From assembly GCA_907163375.1 (NCBI GenBank), contig CAJQUW010016168.1, forward strand, positions 62,001-126,000: a DNA stretch of 64,000 bases. The letters are read 5' to 3'. The notes below the pieces were generated by a model that saw only the letters and a list, made by a program, of their open reading frames with translations, made no database searches and was not told the origin of the DNA. Below are positions 11,066 to 23,394 of the stretch, piece after piece. This DNA is from Prostheceraeus crozeri (taxonomy: Eukaryota > Platyhelminthes > Polycladida > Euryleptidae). Made by a program: the position numbers and the translations under genes. How positions within the stretch are numbered: the stretch's first letter is position 1; each line of letters opens with the position of its first letter.

Positions 11066-12790
11066 TCGTGGAATCAAGGTTGTTGGTTTCTTTTATTGAC
11101 TTAATAGTTGTCATTCTCTAGATGTTCATTATTTCGGATAGTAGAAAATGACTGCTTTGTGAATGGTATGTGATCGTTCTTGTTTGATTACTTGTTCGAT
11201 TTCGTCTGTTATCGCTTGTGGAGTTTACATAACGATTTGGCGGTATTTTCAGTTATTGTCTCACTAATCGGCGCCTGTTATCGGCATTCATGTCACCAGA
11301 AATTCCAGTTACTCTGAAAATCAGTTGATTTGCAAATAATCAAAATTACTTCTAATTCAAATGAGGAATCGCCATAGTAGAAAGTACAGCGCCAGTCTAA
11401 GGCCTATAAATGTGAATGAGCCTTAAACATGCTTAATCATAGATAATGATGATATTTTGAAGCACTTCTTGTCATACATCTAAACCTTCAAGTATACAAA
11501 GCTGGCTACAGCAACATCAAATATCAAAACATTGGAAAAATATGTATATCAAGCCGCTAACATCAACAATGAAACAACAATTACTAATACTCGACGTCAT
11601 GTATACATACTATATAATTTTTCTTCCGGTTTTGTGTAATCCACGTCAAAAATGATTACCCGTTACTCAATTTATCTCTGAATAAAGCCACTAAATTCAC
11701 TTCGAAAAAATGCTAAACGAATACTTTGTACAATGCATTTTGTCTACTCTTATTCAAATGCAAACATTGGACTGAACACAAACCTTAAAATCATATACAA
11801 ATATAGCAGTTATACTAAATCGAACAGAATTGAGAGCATGCAAACCTATCAGACATGTGTATCTAAAATTATAACGATTGAGTAATTTACCTTAATTATT
11901 TCACCGTTAACGGGTGGTTAATGAAAATTACCCTTGACGGCACATCACAGCCATTGAGAGTTGAGCAACCACATTTCATGAAAATAATTGGAGATTAATA
12001 TGAAAATATTGTGCCTAATTTATGCTTATGTTTTGAATAATAAAAAAACAATAAATATTCATCTGAAGTCGGGAAGCCGCTTGATAGTCATAATCTGAGA
12101 TATGGAATTAGCAAGTTAGTGAAATTTCGACGCGGGTATTCATTAAATACTAGGCCCCTACTTTTATACCTACTACTGACATGTCCCTTAAGTTAGTCCT
12201 AGTAATCCTCATGAACACCTAACGGTAGCGACTTACGCACATTGCTATTTGTAATTGTAGCGGTTTGCATGTTCGCCTGTTAGTGTATTCAACTTGCATG
12301 CATTCTAAAGACTGCGCCATTTATCGCTGTTGTGAAAAGCACAGGTAATCCATGTGAAGTGAAGGGTGGCAGGGTCATTATAATAGCAATTAAGATAAGC
12401 CTTCTTTTTTTGACCCTCATGAATGACTGAAAGTAGTTGGTGTCATTGTGAACTGACATTAACGACAATTAAACTTTTGTGTTTGCTCATGCCAGTGATA
12501 CTTATGCGTCATTGTGTAAATGCTTACTGTATTTCGATCATGACTCATACTTTACAGAATAGCATGGAACAATAATGAAACACTAATTTCCATCATTAGA
12601 AATGGAATATAAAAATGCTACATACAGGGAGATATTCATTTTATAAAGTTCAATTTGGCAATCGTCAAGCGACATGCATACGTAGGAGGAAGAAGCTGTG
12701 TGAATGCATTTCATGCAGAGGAGCATGGATGACAAAGTGATCTGAGTTGGTACAAGATAACTCTTGTTGATGTATTAACCCTCAGTGATG
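11066..12790. other. No gene recognised; one dispersed repeat fragment
   Basis: AT-rich sequence. The only repeat seen is near 12085-12140 (GCAAGTTAGTGAAATTTCGA), which is the reverse complement of 60360-60415. Confidence 0.45.
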
Positions 12791-12870
12791 CCCGCATGGC
12801 TCAGTGTTTAGCGAAATGGATAGGAATTTTGGTTGTTGGTTTCAAATCTGAGGTTCAAGTCTGGCTGCAA
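12791..12870 (+). mobile_element. tRNA-derived SINE head
   Basis: CCCGCATGGCTCAGTGTTTAGCG contains an A-box-like TGGCTCAGTGTTTAGCG, and GGTTCAAGTCT at 12852-12862 is a near-consensus B box. The interval is longer than in a normal tRNA because of extra sequence in the anticodon/variable region. Probably a SINE with RNA polymerase III promoter ancestry; its 3' end was not defined. Confidence 0.55.
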
Positions 12871-12993
12871 ACAAAATCATAGGGGAGGGATCTATAGACA
12901 GCAAGACTCCAAAAAAGTAGAAATATTGCATCTATGAGATTACCTTTTATGAAGTCATTGTTTTCGGATAAGAAGTTTGGACTAGCTAGACTG

Positions 12994-13046
12994 CAGGGGC
13001 ATAGGCAAGGGGGGCCACCAGGGCCATGCCCCCCAAACTTTTAAGT
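12994..13046. mobile_element. Solo hAT-like terminal repeat
   Basis: CAGGGGCATAGGCAAGGGGG, followed by GCCATGCCCCCCAA, resembles the CAGG(G/C)CCRTAGCC...GGGGG ends of the hAT pair at 32.9-34.3 kb. I could not find an opposing terminus downstream, so this is either a broken element or one whose other end has decayed. Confidence 0.4.
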
Positions 13047-16000
13047 ACTGTTGAAAAGTACATTTTTAATCCGAATTTTAAAATATATTCTTAACAATTC
13101 TCGTTGCACATCGACGCATTTTTATTTGAAGTACTGCCAACTGACCTAGAGGTGCGACTTTCCTCATCTTTGTTAATGCAATTACATCCAGATTTGTTAT
13201 CGAAGAAACATGTGGAACACGTCAAATGACATGATTCAGCAAAAGTTTGTCTGAAGCAGTGTATAGATTCTGCACACGTATTATCAATGTTTCAAATCAT
13301 CACTTAAATAGCTTGAGTGTATTTTTGGTTGTACGCTTGTCGGTTACAGTGTATATAGGCTAATATTTATATTTACCCAAATACAATAAGTAATCAATTG
13401 TCTTTGAGTTTAGTAAAGTTTACAGTCTAAATCGAACGATATGCGTCTTTTTTCCATCAAATTTAACAATGGGACTAAGAACGTTACAAATAACTGAATG
13501 TTTTATAATATAATTTACCTCCATAAACGTGTAGGCGCACATTTTTGTAGTGTTCCTAAGTTATTCAGTTTTACCTGTAGCGGAGGCCAATCGGAAATAA
13601 TAAAAAACTATTTTGTAAAAGTATGGAAGAGCTATTATCGAATTTTTATCGCAAAAAATACATTGAAATATTGAGAGCGATTGTACATATTGGTTGATTT
13701 CATGTTTATCGAAAGAGGCATTTCATTTTTCAGTTAACATTATACAATTCCTTGAACAAGATTCGGCTTTTGATTATTTATTCATGTATAAACCAGGGTA
13801 TAGAAACATTCATCTAATGATTTTGGATATAACATGTAAATGAGAAGCTATATCATGAAATGAAAATTGTTTATTATCTAACAGGTATTTTAGATAAGCT
13901 TCAGATTCTAATACGCTTATACATGTAGTTTTATACGTCATTGCCAAAAAACAATTTTGTTCGTCTCCCCGGGCTTTTTATTGCAAGAAGTTAAGATAGG
14001 CTATTTACAATAAAACCGACGTTTCGTCTCTATAAGACATAGTCATGGTACTGGTGAACCCTGCTACTCCACCCAAAGCCCCAAGCCATAATAGGAGTGG
14101 CACAACTTTCTCACGCAAACTTACGCGACTTGCTATGCACTTAGACTAGTGCATTGAAGTGAAATATTGAAATTGAAAATCTAAAATCAAGAATTACACT
14201 CATCAAGTGATATTGATTAATTGATTTCTTCATGCTGCAATTGAAATTCAATGATTGCTCTGTCTAAATTAATTGCAATTAATTTTTGGTAACCCCTGGC
14301 GACCATTAATGCACTTTGACCTGTTATACTTGCAACGAACCTCTAATGGGACTGCTACTTCATATCCCCACATCTCAAGTCATTCTCCGTCGATAGAATC
14401 ACACTCTCACTGAGCAAATACTTCAGCGTGGAAACTGTCTTCTGATAAGTTGAAATGTCTGAGAAAATCTGTGAATTTCTTAATGATTTAGGATTTTCAA
14501 CAGCTATTGTAAACAAGCAGGCGTGCTTCGGTTAACTCTGTCCGTTTCTGTCTTTCCAAATGTCCTATCTGATAATTGACTAATTATGATCCTTCAACTC
14601 TCTATAGAATGTTCAGGCGTGCTAATGTTGAGGCTCAGTGACGCAATGTCATGAATACCTCGGAAACAAAAACACGATAATTTGGCTTTTATGAAAATTT
14701 AGGTCTTAACAAGATTTGATGTGGTTTCAGAGGAATTGTCATGAAAAAGACTGGTGTTTGCAGAGCTGCGTGTATTCAAGTCGTCTGTGGACTGAAAGAA
14801 ACTAGAATAACCTTCTATTTGAGAAAACCTTGTGACCTGAAAAACGTTGACTTTTGGCATTTAACATTGAAAATTAAACAGAAATTGATTTTTATATACA
14901 AGGAAAGTTGTTTATATGATAACTCCTGCAACTACAATTCCATTTGCATCTTCTTTTTCATAATTGATATGATTCTGGTGTACATGCATTTACATTAAGA
15001 AGCTTTCCATGTATGCTCTCTAATCACGCCTGTTGTAGTCTGTTTCTGTAAATATTTCGCAATTACCTTCTTGGTTTTCAAACACTATGCGGTGTAAATG
15101 TGAACAAATACGTAAATAACGCAATACTTGCTCATCTAAAATCATATGAACCACACGGGAAGGCAGAGGACTTGCGGCGAAAACAAAAAAGAATTGCGTT
15201 AAAAGTGAAAGTCTCAACTTTGTGATACACACAAGTGTATACCATCATAATAACATTCAATCTGACATCTGAATGTACAATATCTTTATAATTTGCTCTA
15301 TTCCATTCCGCAAACAAAGCGTCTGGATAAATGCGCGATATCAAACTCTCAGCATGTTTATGATAATCAATACACGAAGAATCTATATATTTAGTATTAG
15401 AAGATAAAAACTTGATTGAATTGAGAAAAATGATCAAATTTGCATTTATTGAAAAATGTTTTTTTTTTGATTTTCTGGTAAGTTAAGCACTTACATGTAA
15501 TTGTGAAAGGAAATAGCTGATTACAGTCAACGTATTATCATTGTGTTAGGATTATTATCAATTCATGTAATGCCTTTCGTCTCTTATATTTAAGATAATA
15601 TTCTATCTGAACATGATGTGGAATATTATTTAAAGTGACGAATTAGTCATCTACAGATATTTTCGGAAGTATAATTGATCAATTAATGTGACTATAATCC
15701 TCAGATATGACAGAGAATACTCGAGAATCTCGACGTTCTCCGTACATATTAGTCGCTGCTGTCTTTCAGCCTTATTTCTTTCGTTCTGAACTTCTTTATT
15801 ATGAATGCCAGACACTGAACTCCACTTTGCAATTTGCATTCAACGAACAAAGTGAAGGCAAACGATTTGGAAAGTGGATCGCGTCTCGTATGTTAGCCAA
15901 GCGCGCACATTATGCCTCTGCACACATTACCCAAGAGAAAGTGTTGCAAGGATGAATATTTGAGGCAAAAGCAGAACCCTCTTTAGTCTCCTGTTCTCGG

Positions 16001-17254
16001 TCTGCCTGAGGGACGCTGCACGGCGATGGAGTGCACAGAGGGAAGAATTTGGGGGAACAATATCTTGCTTGCTAAGTCTATGGGTTCAGGAGGAGAGAGG
16101 GAGAGTGAGTGCTAGAGGGGAAGCAAGGAGTGGAATACGAGGCAGAGAGGCGGGGAACGAGAATCGGACGGAATGAGAAGAAGGCAGTGGAGGGGGCAAA
16201 AGGAGATAATATACAGCATGGCGAGAATTTATCTACCCCGCTTCCTTTTCTCCCCTCCTCGCTCATTTCTGCCGAACGTGTAGAGAAGCTCGTCTGTGCT
16301 TCCCATTCTCTGCCGTGTGCTCAGAGGCGGATTCCTTGATGTTAATTGACCATTGTCGTTGGATTCGCTTCGTAATGCCGCTTCGCTCAAGAGCAGAGGA
16401 GAGCACGTACGCAGACAGCCGCTTGCAGACGACGCTGTTCCTCTGCGAGCGACCTCTTCTGATGGGCATGCATGGGAAGTCCAACAGGTCAATGGTCTCC
16501 ATTTTTCGTCTGAAACGTTGACCGAAGACTGCTGACATACTCTTAAGGATCATGTGAAATATCATTGAAGAAATTTTAGCAAATTAACTTATCTTCACTT
16601 ATCTGCAGTGGCGGATCTACAAATTTCCGGTGGGAGGGGATGTTCATATTTGTAGGCCTATGGTTGTACATGTATATCAATTTATCAGTTTTCTTGCAGT
16701 AAAACTTCCGTATTGCCAAAAGCAACGCAACATAATAGTTTATGAAATGTTGGATAGAATCCTTCATTTCATCTTTCACTGAACAAATGTGTATATTGCC
16801 ATATTACTCCAGACATGACATCTTAATGAGCGTGTGCTGAGACGTCATTTATGATGACTTCCAATACATGCATATGATCAAAAAATAGGAAACACAACAC
16901 CGTTTGTAGACTGATGTGGCATGTGTTTGTAGCGTGTAGAAAATTCGGATGAAATCCAGTACATGATCAGTTCTATTCCTCCGGTGGGGGTGCATGCATC
17001 CCTACATCCCTCATCTGTATCCGGCACTGCCTATCTGATATGTCTGATTTTAATATACGAAGAAGTATTCGTGTGCATGTTCATGGTGATGAGTGCATAT
17101 TACTGCGATGTAGGTTTAAACAGAAAATCTATGTTTCTAACACAGACTGTTCCTTCCTTAAACCTTTGCATGATGTGCACTGCGTTCGGGATTTCGTGGG
17201 AGCAAATGTATTTTTCGTTGTGTCTGACGAATTTATCAGTTTAAAAATAGAATA
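13047..17254. other. No gene recognised
   Basis: Mostly AT-rich. Near 14008-14040 is CCGACGTTTCGTCTCT, a word like those seen near the ends of several invertebrate retroelements, but no element could be delimited. Several overlapping 60-100-codon frames lie at 16078-16565 on both strands; that reflects higher GC rather than a supported gene. Confidence 0.4.
15960..16530. other. GC-richer, purine-skewed patch
   Basis: This half-kilobase stands out from its surroundings by base composition, with GAGGGAGAGTGAG-type purine runs (16085-16190), then CpG-containing sequence (CTTGCAGACGACGCTGTTCC). Overlapping open frames exist in several phases, so none is convincing. It could be an exon or 5' UTR, a promoter or enhancer, or a decayed GC-rich transposon. 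I see no motif that decides. Confidence 0.35.
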
Positions 17255-17345
17255 ATCAAATACTGAGTCGCATCCTCAATTGAAAAATGCGAACAGACCT
17301 GAATGACTGCCATTTCATTCAATATCAGGAATCGTCAGCTGACTT
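17255..17345 (-). repeat. Dispersed repeat, copy A
   Basis: Read on the minus strand, this contains ATTCCTGATATTGAATGAAATGG and TTCAATTGAGGATGCGACTCA. It matches 60478-60545 (ATTCCTGATATTGTATGAAA, CAACTGAGGATGCAACTCAA) and, more loosely, 34375-34480. No coding content. Probably the tail of an old SINE or other retroelement, because two of the copies lie just 3' of SINE-like sequence. Confidence 0.6.
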
Positions 17346-18446
17346 GGTTGACATTAGCTTGAGCCATGGTTGATGACTTACTCATGATAATCACAGCCAT
17401 AATCCCAAAGCAAGTGCTTTATAGACAAGTCAGTCCTATTGGACCATCTACTTATAACCTTGCAGTTGCTCATTTTGTATCTTGCTGTAATATAGCTTTC
17501 TTTACGTGACTTACAAACTTTGTAATTTTCTAATTTACAGATTTAAACAATCGAATATCCACATTCCACATTGCATGGCAGCGGCCATGAATTACATTTC
17601 AACTGCAAAGTACGCCTTGGAGCGAAAGTTGAAGGCTGAAATTTGAAAATGGTAAGCTTTGTGTATATTCATTTAACTGAGATGCCGGCATGATATCCAT
17701 CCATTGAAATTCTGATAAATTCATTGGCACTGAATTTTACTCTGATTTTATAGGTAGGAATTGAATTTTCCGAAAACAGTTGGAGGATTCTAATTTCTTA
17801 GAGCTGCGACATTTAGAAGTGCGGCCCATCCTCCTTCATCCCACGTACCACTTTTGTCAGCAGTTAGGTCTCGGCGGCATCCCTCTTTCTGGCATGCATA
17901 CTACTATTTTCAAATATGAAGTTGAAATCATCTTTTAGAATCCCTGGCGTATAGATTTCACGCTATTATCCATCAGTCATGTAGTCCGGCAGCCAGAGCG
18001 AGTTTCTGCAGGGAACGAGGCCGAAAATGAGACTTTCACAGAATGATGTACATCCTATGCCTACCACGAATCGGCACGTCTGCCGAGTTCTAGTGAGTTC
18101 CTCTTCTTGTCACAGGATCAAAGAAAGGCACATGTAAATCCAATGGGACGAAGATTGCATTTTTGGTTAAAATGAAATTTTCTTTGTATTCTCTTATCAA
18201 CTGAAAAGTATTAAGTCTAGAGTCATAATTTTTGACATGGAATGTCTTCAGATAATTTCCTATGATATGCATGTGCTATTATAATGCTTCTGATCGACAA
18301 TGTATGTGAGGATGTGGTTGACTGTAGATAAAGTTGCTCAAAATGTTTGTATTCGCCGACGTTAGGATGCTCGCCAAAGCTAAATTTGTTTAGCTTTATA
18401 GACAGGGGTGCATGAACATGAAAGTAAATGACCTGAAGACATTCCA

Positions 18447-18759
18447 GGCACTACTGCAGTTTAGTGCACCCTCTTTTACCCCTACTGCAGTTTAGTGCAC
18501 CCTAAAATGCATGTGAGAACAACATGATTTAATCAACAGAATGAATGCCGTTCGTTCTTTCCTATAGTTATAAATGATTGTCTTTGTGTCTTCGTGTGTC
18601 TTCGTCTTCGTCTTCGCACATTACACCGAGCGCGCGCTTCGGTGTAATGTGCGTAGTCATCGTTTGCGGGAGAATGCGCCGTTGTTTTAGGGTGCACTAA
18701 ACTGCAGTAGGTGCGTTTCCGTCTCTTTCATAGAGGGTGCACTAAACTGCAGTAGTGGC
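18447..18759. mobile_element. 313-bp hairpin element nested in the long-TIR element
   Basis: Flanked by the exact 9-bp repeat GACATTCCA at 18438-18446 and 18760-18768 (eight or nine bp of which is TSD). Comparing with 31930-32653, which lacks this segment, confirms an insertion. The ends are inverted (GGCACTACTGCAG / CTGCAGTAGTGGC). Each end carries the word CTACTGCAGTTTAGTGCACC twice, about 33-45 bp apart, so there are four copies in mirror arrangement. The centre has a strong hairpin at 18616-18652. An 8-bp TSD would suggest hAT, a 9-bp TSD a Mutator-like element. Confidence 0.75.
18616..18652. repeat. Strong hairpin at element centre
   Basis: GCACATTACACCGA and TCGGTGTAATGTGC are perfectly complementary (14 bp) around a GC-rich GCGCGCGCT loop. 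It is preceded by a short CTTCGT-type tandem run (18588-18615). It marks the symmetry centre of the 313-bp element. Confidence 0.8.
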
Positions 18760-19027
18760 GACATTCCATGCCAAAAATTATGACTCTGGGCTTCGTGCTT
18801 TTCGTTTAATTAGAGAAAACATGCAAAATTTCATTTTATCCAAAGACTGCAATCTGCGTCCCATTGGATTTACATGTGCTTTTCTTTAATCTTGTCTGAC
18901 AAGAAGAGGAACTCACTAGAACTCGGCAGACGCACCGATTCGTAGTGGGCATAAGGTGTACATCATTCTGTGAAAGTCTCACTTTCGGCCTCGTTCCCTG
19001 CAGAAACTCGTTCTCGCTGCCGGACTA

Positions 19028-22000
19028 ATAGGATGAAGCCTGGAATGTTTGCCATGGCATATTGAGCTAATAGGAAGATTGATCAAAATATTATTGCTCT
19101 GCTCTTTTATGAAACAGAATTATTCTCAATGCGCCATAGAGGTTATTGTGACAACATCTAACTCATGGTTAGGGTGGTGCTTTTTCTTTCGGTGTTTTCG
19201 TTATTTTGCTCAATGTGTTTGTCTATTCAGGAAGACATTTTTCCAAAGGAGTTCATAATGCCTCTCTCGGTGATTTATTTGGGTGTGTCTCAATTTTCCT
19301 CATCTCCCTTCGTTTTGTCAAACTAATTCACTTCATACAAGAAACACTGAGTCGGACAAAGATTCAGACAAATGACACATTTCATTTTGCAATGAGTAGA
19401 AATAGACTCTTAAATTGTGAAATAGTGGAGATCTCACCTATTCATTGATTGAAGCTTTTGAATGATGACTTCTACGTGATTTAATAAACTGCTCTGGATT
19501 ACTTTCTATCAGCACAGTTTAAATGTCATCAATTTATAGAACGCATATTGTTTATGGTCTGACGAATTTATCAGATGCTATTGCGTCACACGTGCTATAT
19601 TTGAAAGTCAAACTCGATTTTCTGTCACCCTTATGTCTTAGATCATCAAAAGAAAGCTGATCACTGAAGCAACAACCTCAAATGTATTATTATTCTCAAA
19701 AGAAAGCGTTTCTTTGGTATTGACACGTTTTAGATTGCTGCATCGCAGACTTAAGTCTTCATCATGATATTTGCAATTCAAGTCTTTGTGAACATAAAAT
19801 CAAAGGATAATGATATTCTCTATACAAGGTGAAAACATAGAATTGGAATATACACAAACTATAGTTATAAATCATACTTATAGGTCATGCTTTTTAGGAA
19901 TCAACCTTTCGACACATGAATGCTAGAAAATGGAGCACAATCTCTGACCATAGATTAAATTGTCAGTGTAGTTGTAGGTCTGAAAATTTCAAAATCTTAA
20001 CTCAAGCCTCCAACAGCTTTGATTCAAATATTATGCAGACTTTGTACTCTGTACTTAAAAAAATTGACCCTAATCTTTGCAGACAACTGAATCATGATGG
20101 TGCATTTTTTTAGCTGTAGACTGGTTTAATGTCTTCTACTTCTTTAGGATTGATGTACATGTCTCAATTATGTTCTAACCTAGCTTGTGAAAGTTCCAAT
20201 AATGATAATCATAGATTTACTATAATTTTATAATTGGAAGATTTGTGTCAGAATTATCATTCTCATCATTATATTCAATAATGGTTTATAATCCTTTCTT
20301 CACCAGACGTAGTTGTATTAGAATAACAAAAAAAAATAAATTAAGTCTCCACAAATTAATATTACCCGTAGTTGATCAGAGCTTAACTATTAGAAATGTT
20401 CAATTTTTCAGCGGGTGTCACTATCTTTGTCTCCAAAGTGTCATAGAAAGTAATGAAAACACCACAAAAAAAATCTTGGTGTATTTCGGTAAATTGGCAA
20501 ATTTTGCTGCAAAAGTTATTAGAAATTTGGAAAAAGCATTTTTAGATGTGTACTTGCAAAAGTTTTTGTGAAATCAATTCAACACTGTATTAGAGCGTCA
20601 AAATGTTTGCTCCTCTGACAGAAGTCACTCAAATTTTTGTGAAATTGCAGAAAATGAAGTTTTGGATAGCTATTTGGCTGTGATTGGCAAAACTGTAGAT
20701 TTTCCCGTTGGTCACGAAACACGATATTGCTTGACGGATATGTCTGCGGTTTCTTAAAAATTCATGTTCAGAGGATTTCACAGGAGAACAGTGGCATGAA
20801 TGATTTGATTTGCACACGACTTTGTTTCAGTTTTTTGATCTGCCTATATTTTAGAATTACTGATAACAACATATTTTACCAGATAAATTATTCGCTTTTC
20901 TGGCGCCGTTTGTATATAATTTTGAATAAAAAAATCATCCTTTTTTGACCAGATGTTTAATGACCATGGCCACGTCGCATCTCTATCGTGGTTAACATGC
21001 AAAGTAATTAAGACAATAAAAGTGACTTGAAACACGCCAATGTGAATAGAAATTAATGCAACGTTGATGTGATTATTGTTTCAAGAAATACATAACAAAT
21101 CAGGTTAACATTCGATAAAAAGAGAATGATACCAAAGGTCAGCGAATGCTTGTTACGTAGCAGCTCTTATTATTTCTTTCTAAAATTGCGTCTCAAAAAT
21201 GTCTTATCATTATAAATATACTTCACATGATGTCGTGTCATTTCGCAAGATATCCAAGCAGTTTTACTAGTACACTGTAGGTACGTGCGCGACTTGACGA
21301 TGGTATGATGAGCATCAATGAGCATCATTTAGCCTTAAGGAAAAGCAATTGTCCCTCCCACTTTACAATTTAGATTTCCTTGATATTTGATTACTAAAAA
21401 AATTCCCTTTATTTAACTTAGCCATCTTAGGCCTTATATTTCTTACTGCTTAGGACATTACTCATTCTGGTTGGCTCAGATAGAGGTCTTTGTCCTTGTG
21501 GAAGAGACCAGCCACCCACATATATGCGCAATCCTCTTGACCTCAGAATTGCGTTGCTGCTAGAATCAATAAGAGTCTCATATCCTGTTGTCGTTACCTA
21601 GTACTGCGTGAATAGCTTGGAAGTTGGTGGTGATTGATTTCAAGAAAAGTAAATCGTTCATCAATGCTAGGAATACGCTAAATGCAACATACCGCGTCTT
21701 TGTTTGGATTAGGCGATAAGATCGAAGGACGAGGGACGTATTATCAGTTGGCTCGACTACTGCGTAGCCCTACAGGCAAGAAGATAGAGTGACTCATGTT
21801 TGTTGGTGGTTGTTGCAAATTCAATTCCTTAACGCCTAAGAACGCTAAGATAAAGCGCTCGTCTGTCGATGATGGGACCTAATTTGACGTCATCATCCTC
21901 AAGCCATGATGACGATATTAGCTTATATTCGACAACTTGACAGGTCTGACTGCGCGTGTTCCGCGTAAGGATGTAATCGAGTTTTGCATGTTGACACAAA

Positions 22001-22394
22001 ATTTCTAAGTAAATTACGTCTTCTGGCGCCTTTCTTGAAGAAATGGAGAGGGGCTTACTCATTGTTGCTTCTCTCGGCTCAGCTTGAATCCATCTTCTCC
22101 CCAGCTTAATCCGTTACACAATTCAATCGTGGAAAGTGATGAAACGGCTTAGAGGACCTGACGTAGGTGTGATTTCTTTCAAATCCTAGCAGAGAAATAA
22201 TAAGGTCTCAAGTCTGTTTTTCAATTCAAGTTAAGTAATAGAGATGTCTCATTGCAATTTGCTGAATATGTAAATCTATTCTCAGATGACGCACATGCGC
22301 AGGCCACATTTTTGCTGCTTTAACGCCACTACTTCTCTCACGCTTGGGCGGTGTCGAAATTGTCTGACTTTTCTAAACCATTGTAATACTTTTA
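19028..22394. other. No gene recognised
   Basis: AT-rich sequence. Frames at 19916-20113 and 20245-20571 (65 and 108 codons, same strand, different phases) show no domain. They could be remnants of a decayed transposon ORF, but I see no signature motif. The region 21480-21900 has somewhat higher GC without clear structure. Confidence 0.4.
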
Positions 22395-22499
22395 GGCTAA
22401 GTGTCGTGCCTGCCGAATTTCGATGACGCTGCCGGGGTTCGACCGTAAGACTGAAAGATCACAAAGCCAAGCACTCAACCACTGTGCCACGGAGGCCAA
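22395..22499 (-). mobile_element. tRNA-derived SINE, GTGGC(C/T)CCGTGGCACAG family, 3'-truncated
   Basis: On the minus strand it begins GTTGGCCTCCGTGGCACAGT, continues GTTGAGTGCTTGGCTTTGTG, and has B box GGTCGAACCCC. It aligns with the complete copies at 35709-35900, 54534-54710 and 60101-60284 over the tRNA-like head and the CGGCAGG block, then ends. Confidence 0.75.
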
Positions 22500-23206
22500 C
22501 CGCTGCTGAAATTCATGAAGGATAAAGCGTCGTAGATACTACAACTCTGAAAAAATCAGTCTATTGAGATGCATCGCTTGTATTACAAATGGTATAAGAA
22601 GAAGATTAAAAAGAATAATATAGCATAACAGAAAGATATAAAAATTCCTAAATGAAATATGTAAATGGGAATTTAGAGGTCAAGTTAGCCTATTTAGGAA
22701 TCAAATGAATGTTTTTACGTTTATTAACTTTTTTGCTACATGCACATCGTTTATAACACACGTGTATGATCAAGCGTTTATATTTCAGCTTTCTGAATGG
22801 TTAGTAGTCATGGTCACGAAACTTAGACGACTATCCATGTAAACTACAACTAGAATGCTCCATGGTAATTGAAATTCACTGGAATAGTTGAAAATAAGCT
22901 ATCAAAACTTAATTTTCCAATATTAACATCGGGTGAAACTTTTAAGAGTGTTGGATACTATTGCGGTAAACGTGGAAAAGTTCATTCGAAATTGAATATG
23001 CATTAGTCCATGCTGTTAGAAAGGATGTGGCTGATGTTCCATCATACTAAACGTTGAAAAGATTGTTCATCGATTTCAAGTCATGCCAGCGAATATTTTT
23101 GATTTGTTAGATAAAATGGCCAACGAAACTGATTGTAGCCAAGAAAATTGATTCAAGCTTGAAATCAAAAATGAATGAGACAATCAAAAGCGCTATGAAA
23201 AGTGAG

Positions 23207-23287
23207 GGTGACAATGTCCCCGTGTTCCGACGCCCGTGATCGAAATATCGTTAATGCCTTAACCACTGTGCCTCAGAAACCACGTAA
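23207..23287 (-). mobile_element. Degraded SINE head
   Basis: On the minus strand it reads GTGGTTTCTGAGGCACAGTG then GTTAAGGCATTAACG, followed by a weak B-box region. It is like the head of the SINE at 22395-22499 but more diverged. It immediately precedes one copy of the dispersed repeat at 23390. Confidence 0.5.
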
Positions 23288-23394
23288 CACTGACACTGTA
23301 TTTCTTTTTGCTGCTGCAAAGAAAGGTCGGATACCACAGAATTATTCAGATCGCCTCTTTTTCTGGTTGACTAGAAAGGAAGCACTGGATCATG

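Larger units (their letters stand above)
17982..19027. mobile_element. Long-TIR DNA element, copy 1 (interrupted)
   Basis: The ends TAGTCCGGCAGCCAGAGCGA and, inverted, TAGTCCGGCAGCGAGAACGA extend into inverted repeats of roughly 270-300 bp each (for example CTGCAGGGAACGAGGCCGAAA on both sides). Only a short unique centre separates them. A second, more diverged copy is at 31930-32653. If the outer TA is a duplicated target, the TIR proper begins GTCCGGCAGC; the pattern is that of a non-autonomous cut-and-paste or fold-back element. No transposase frame. The right-hand part is split by a 313-bp insertion at 18447-18759. Confidence 0.7.

Noticed and set aside
14008..14045. CCGACGTTTCGTCTCT word, similar to words near ends of some invertebrate retroelements
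   Set aside because: A single short word with no adjoining coding remnant or second copy in the window, so not called as an element.
16078..16565. Cluster of overlapping frames on both strands
   Set aside because: Several phases are open at once because stops are rarer in GC-richer sequence; no frame has domain features or clear splice context.
20245..20571. 108-codon plus-strand frame, with a 65-codon frame just upstream (19916-20113)
   Set aside because: Considered as remnants of a transposase, but no catalytic or zinc-finger motif is visible and the frames are in different phases without a supported link.
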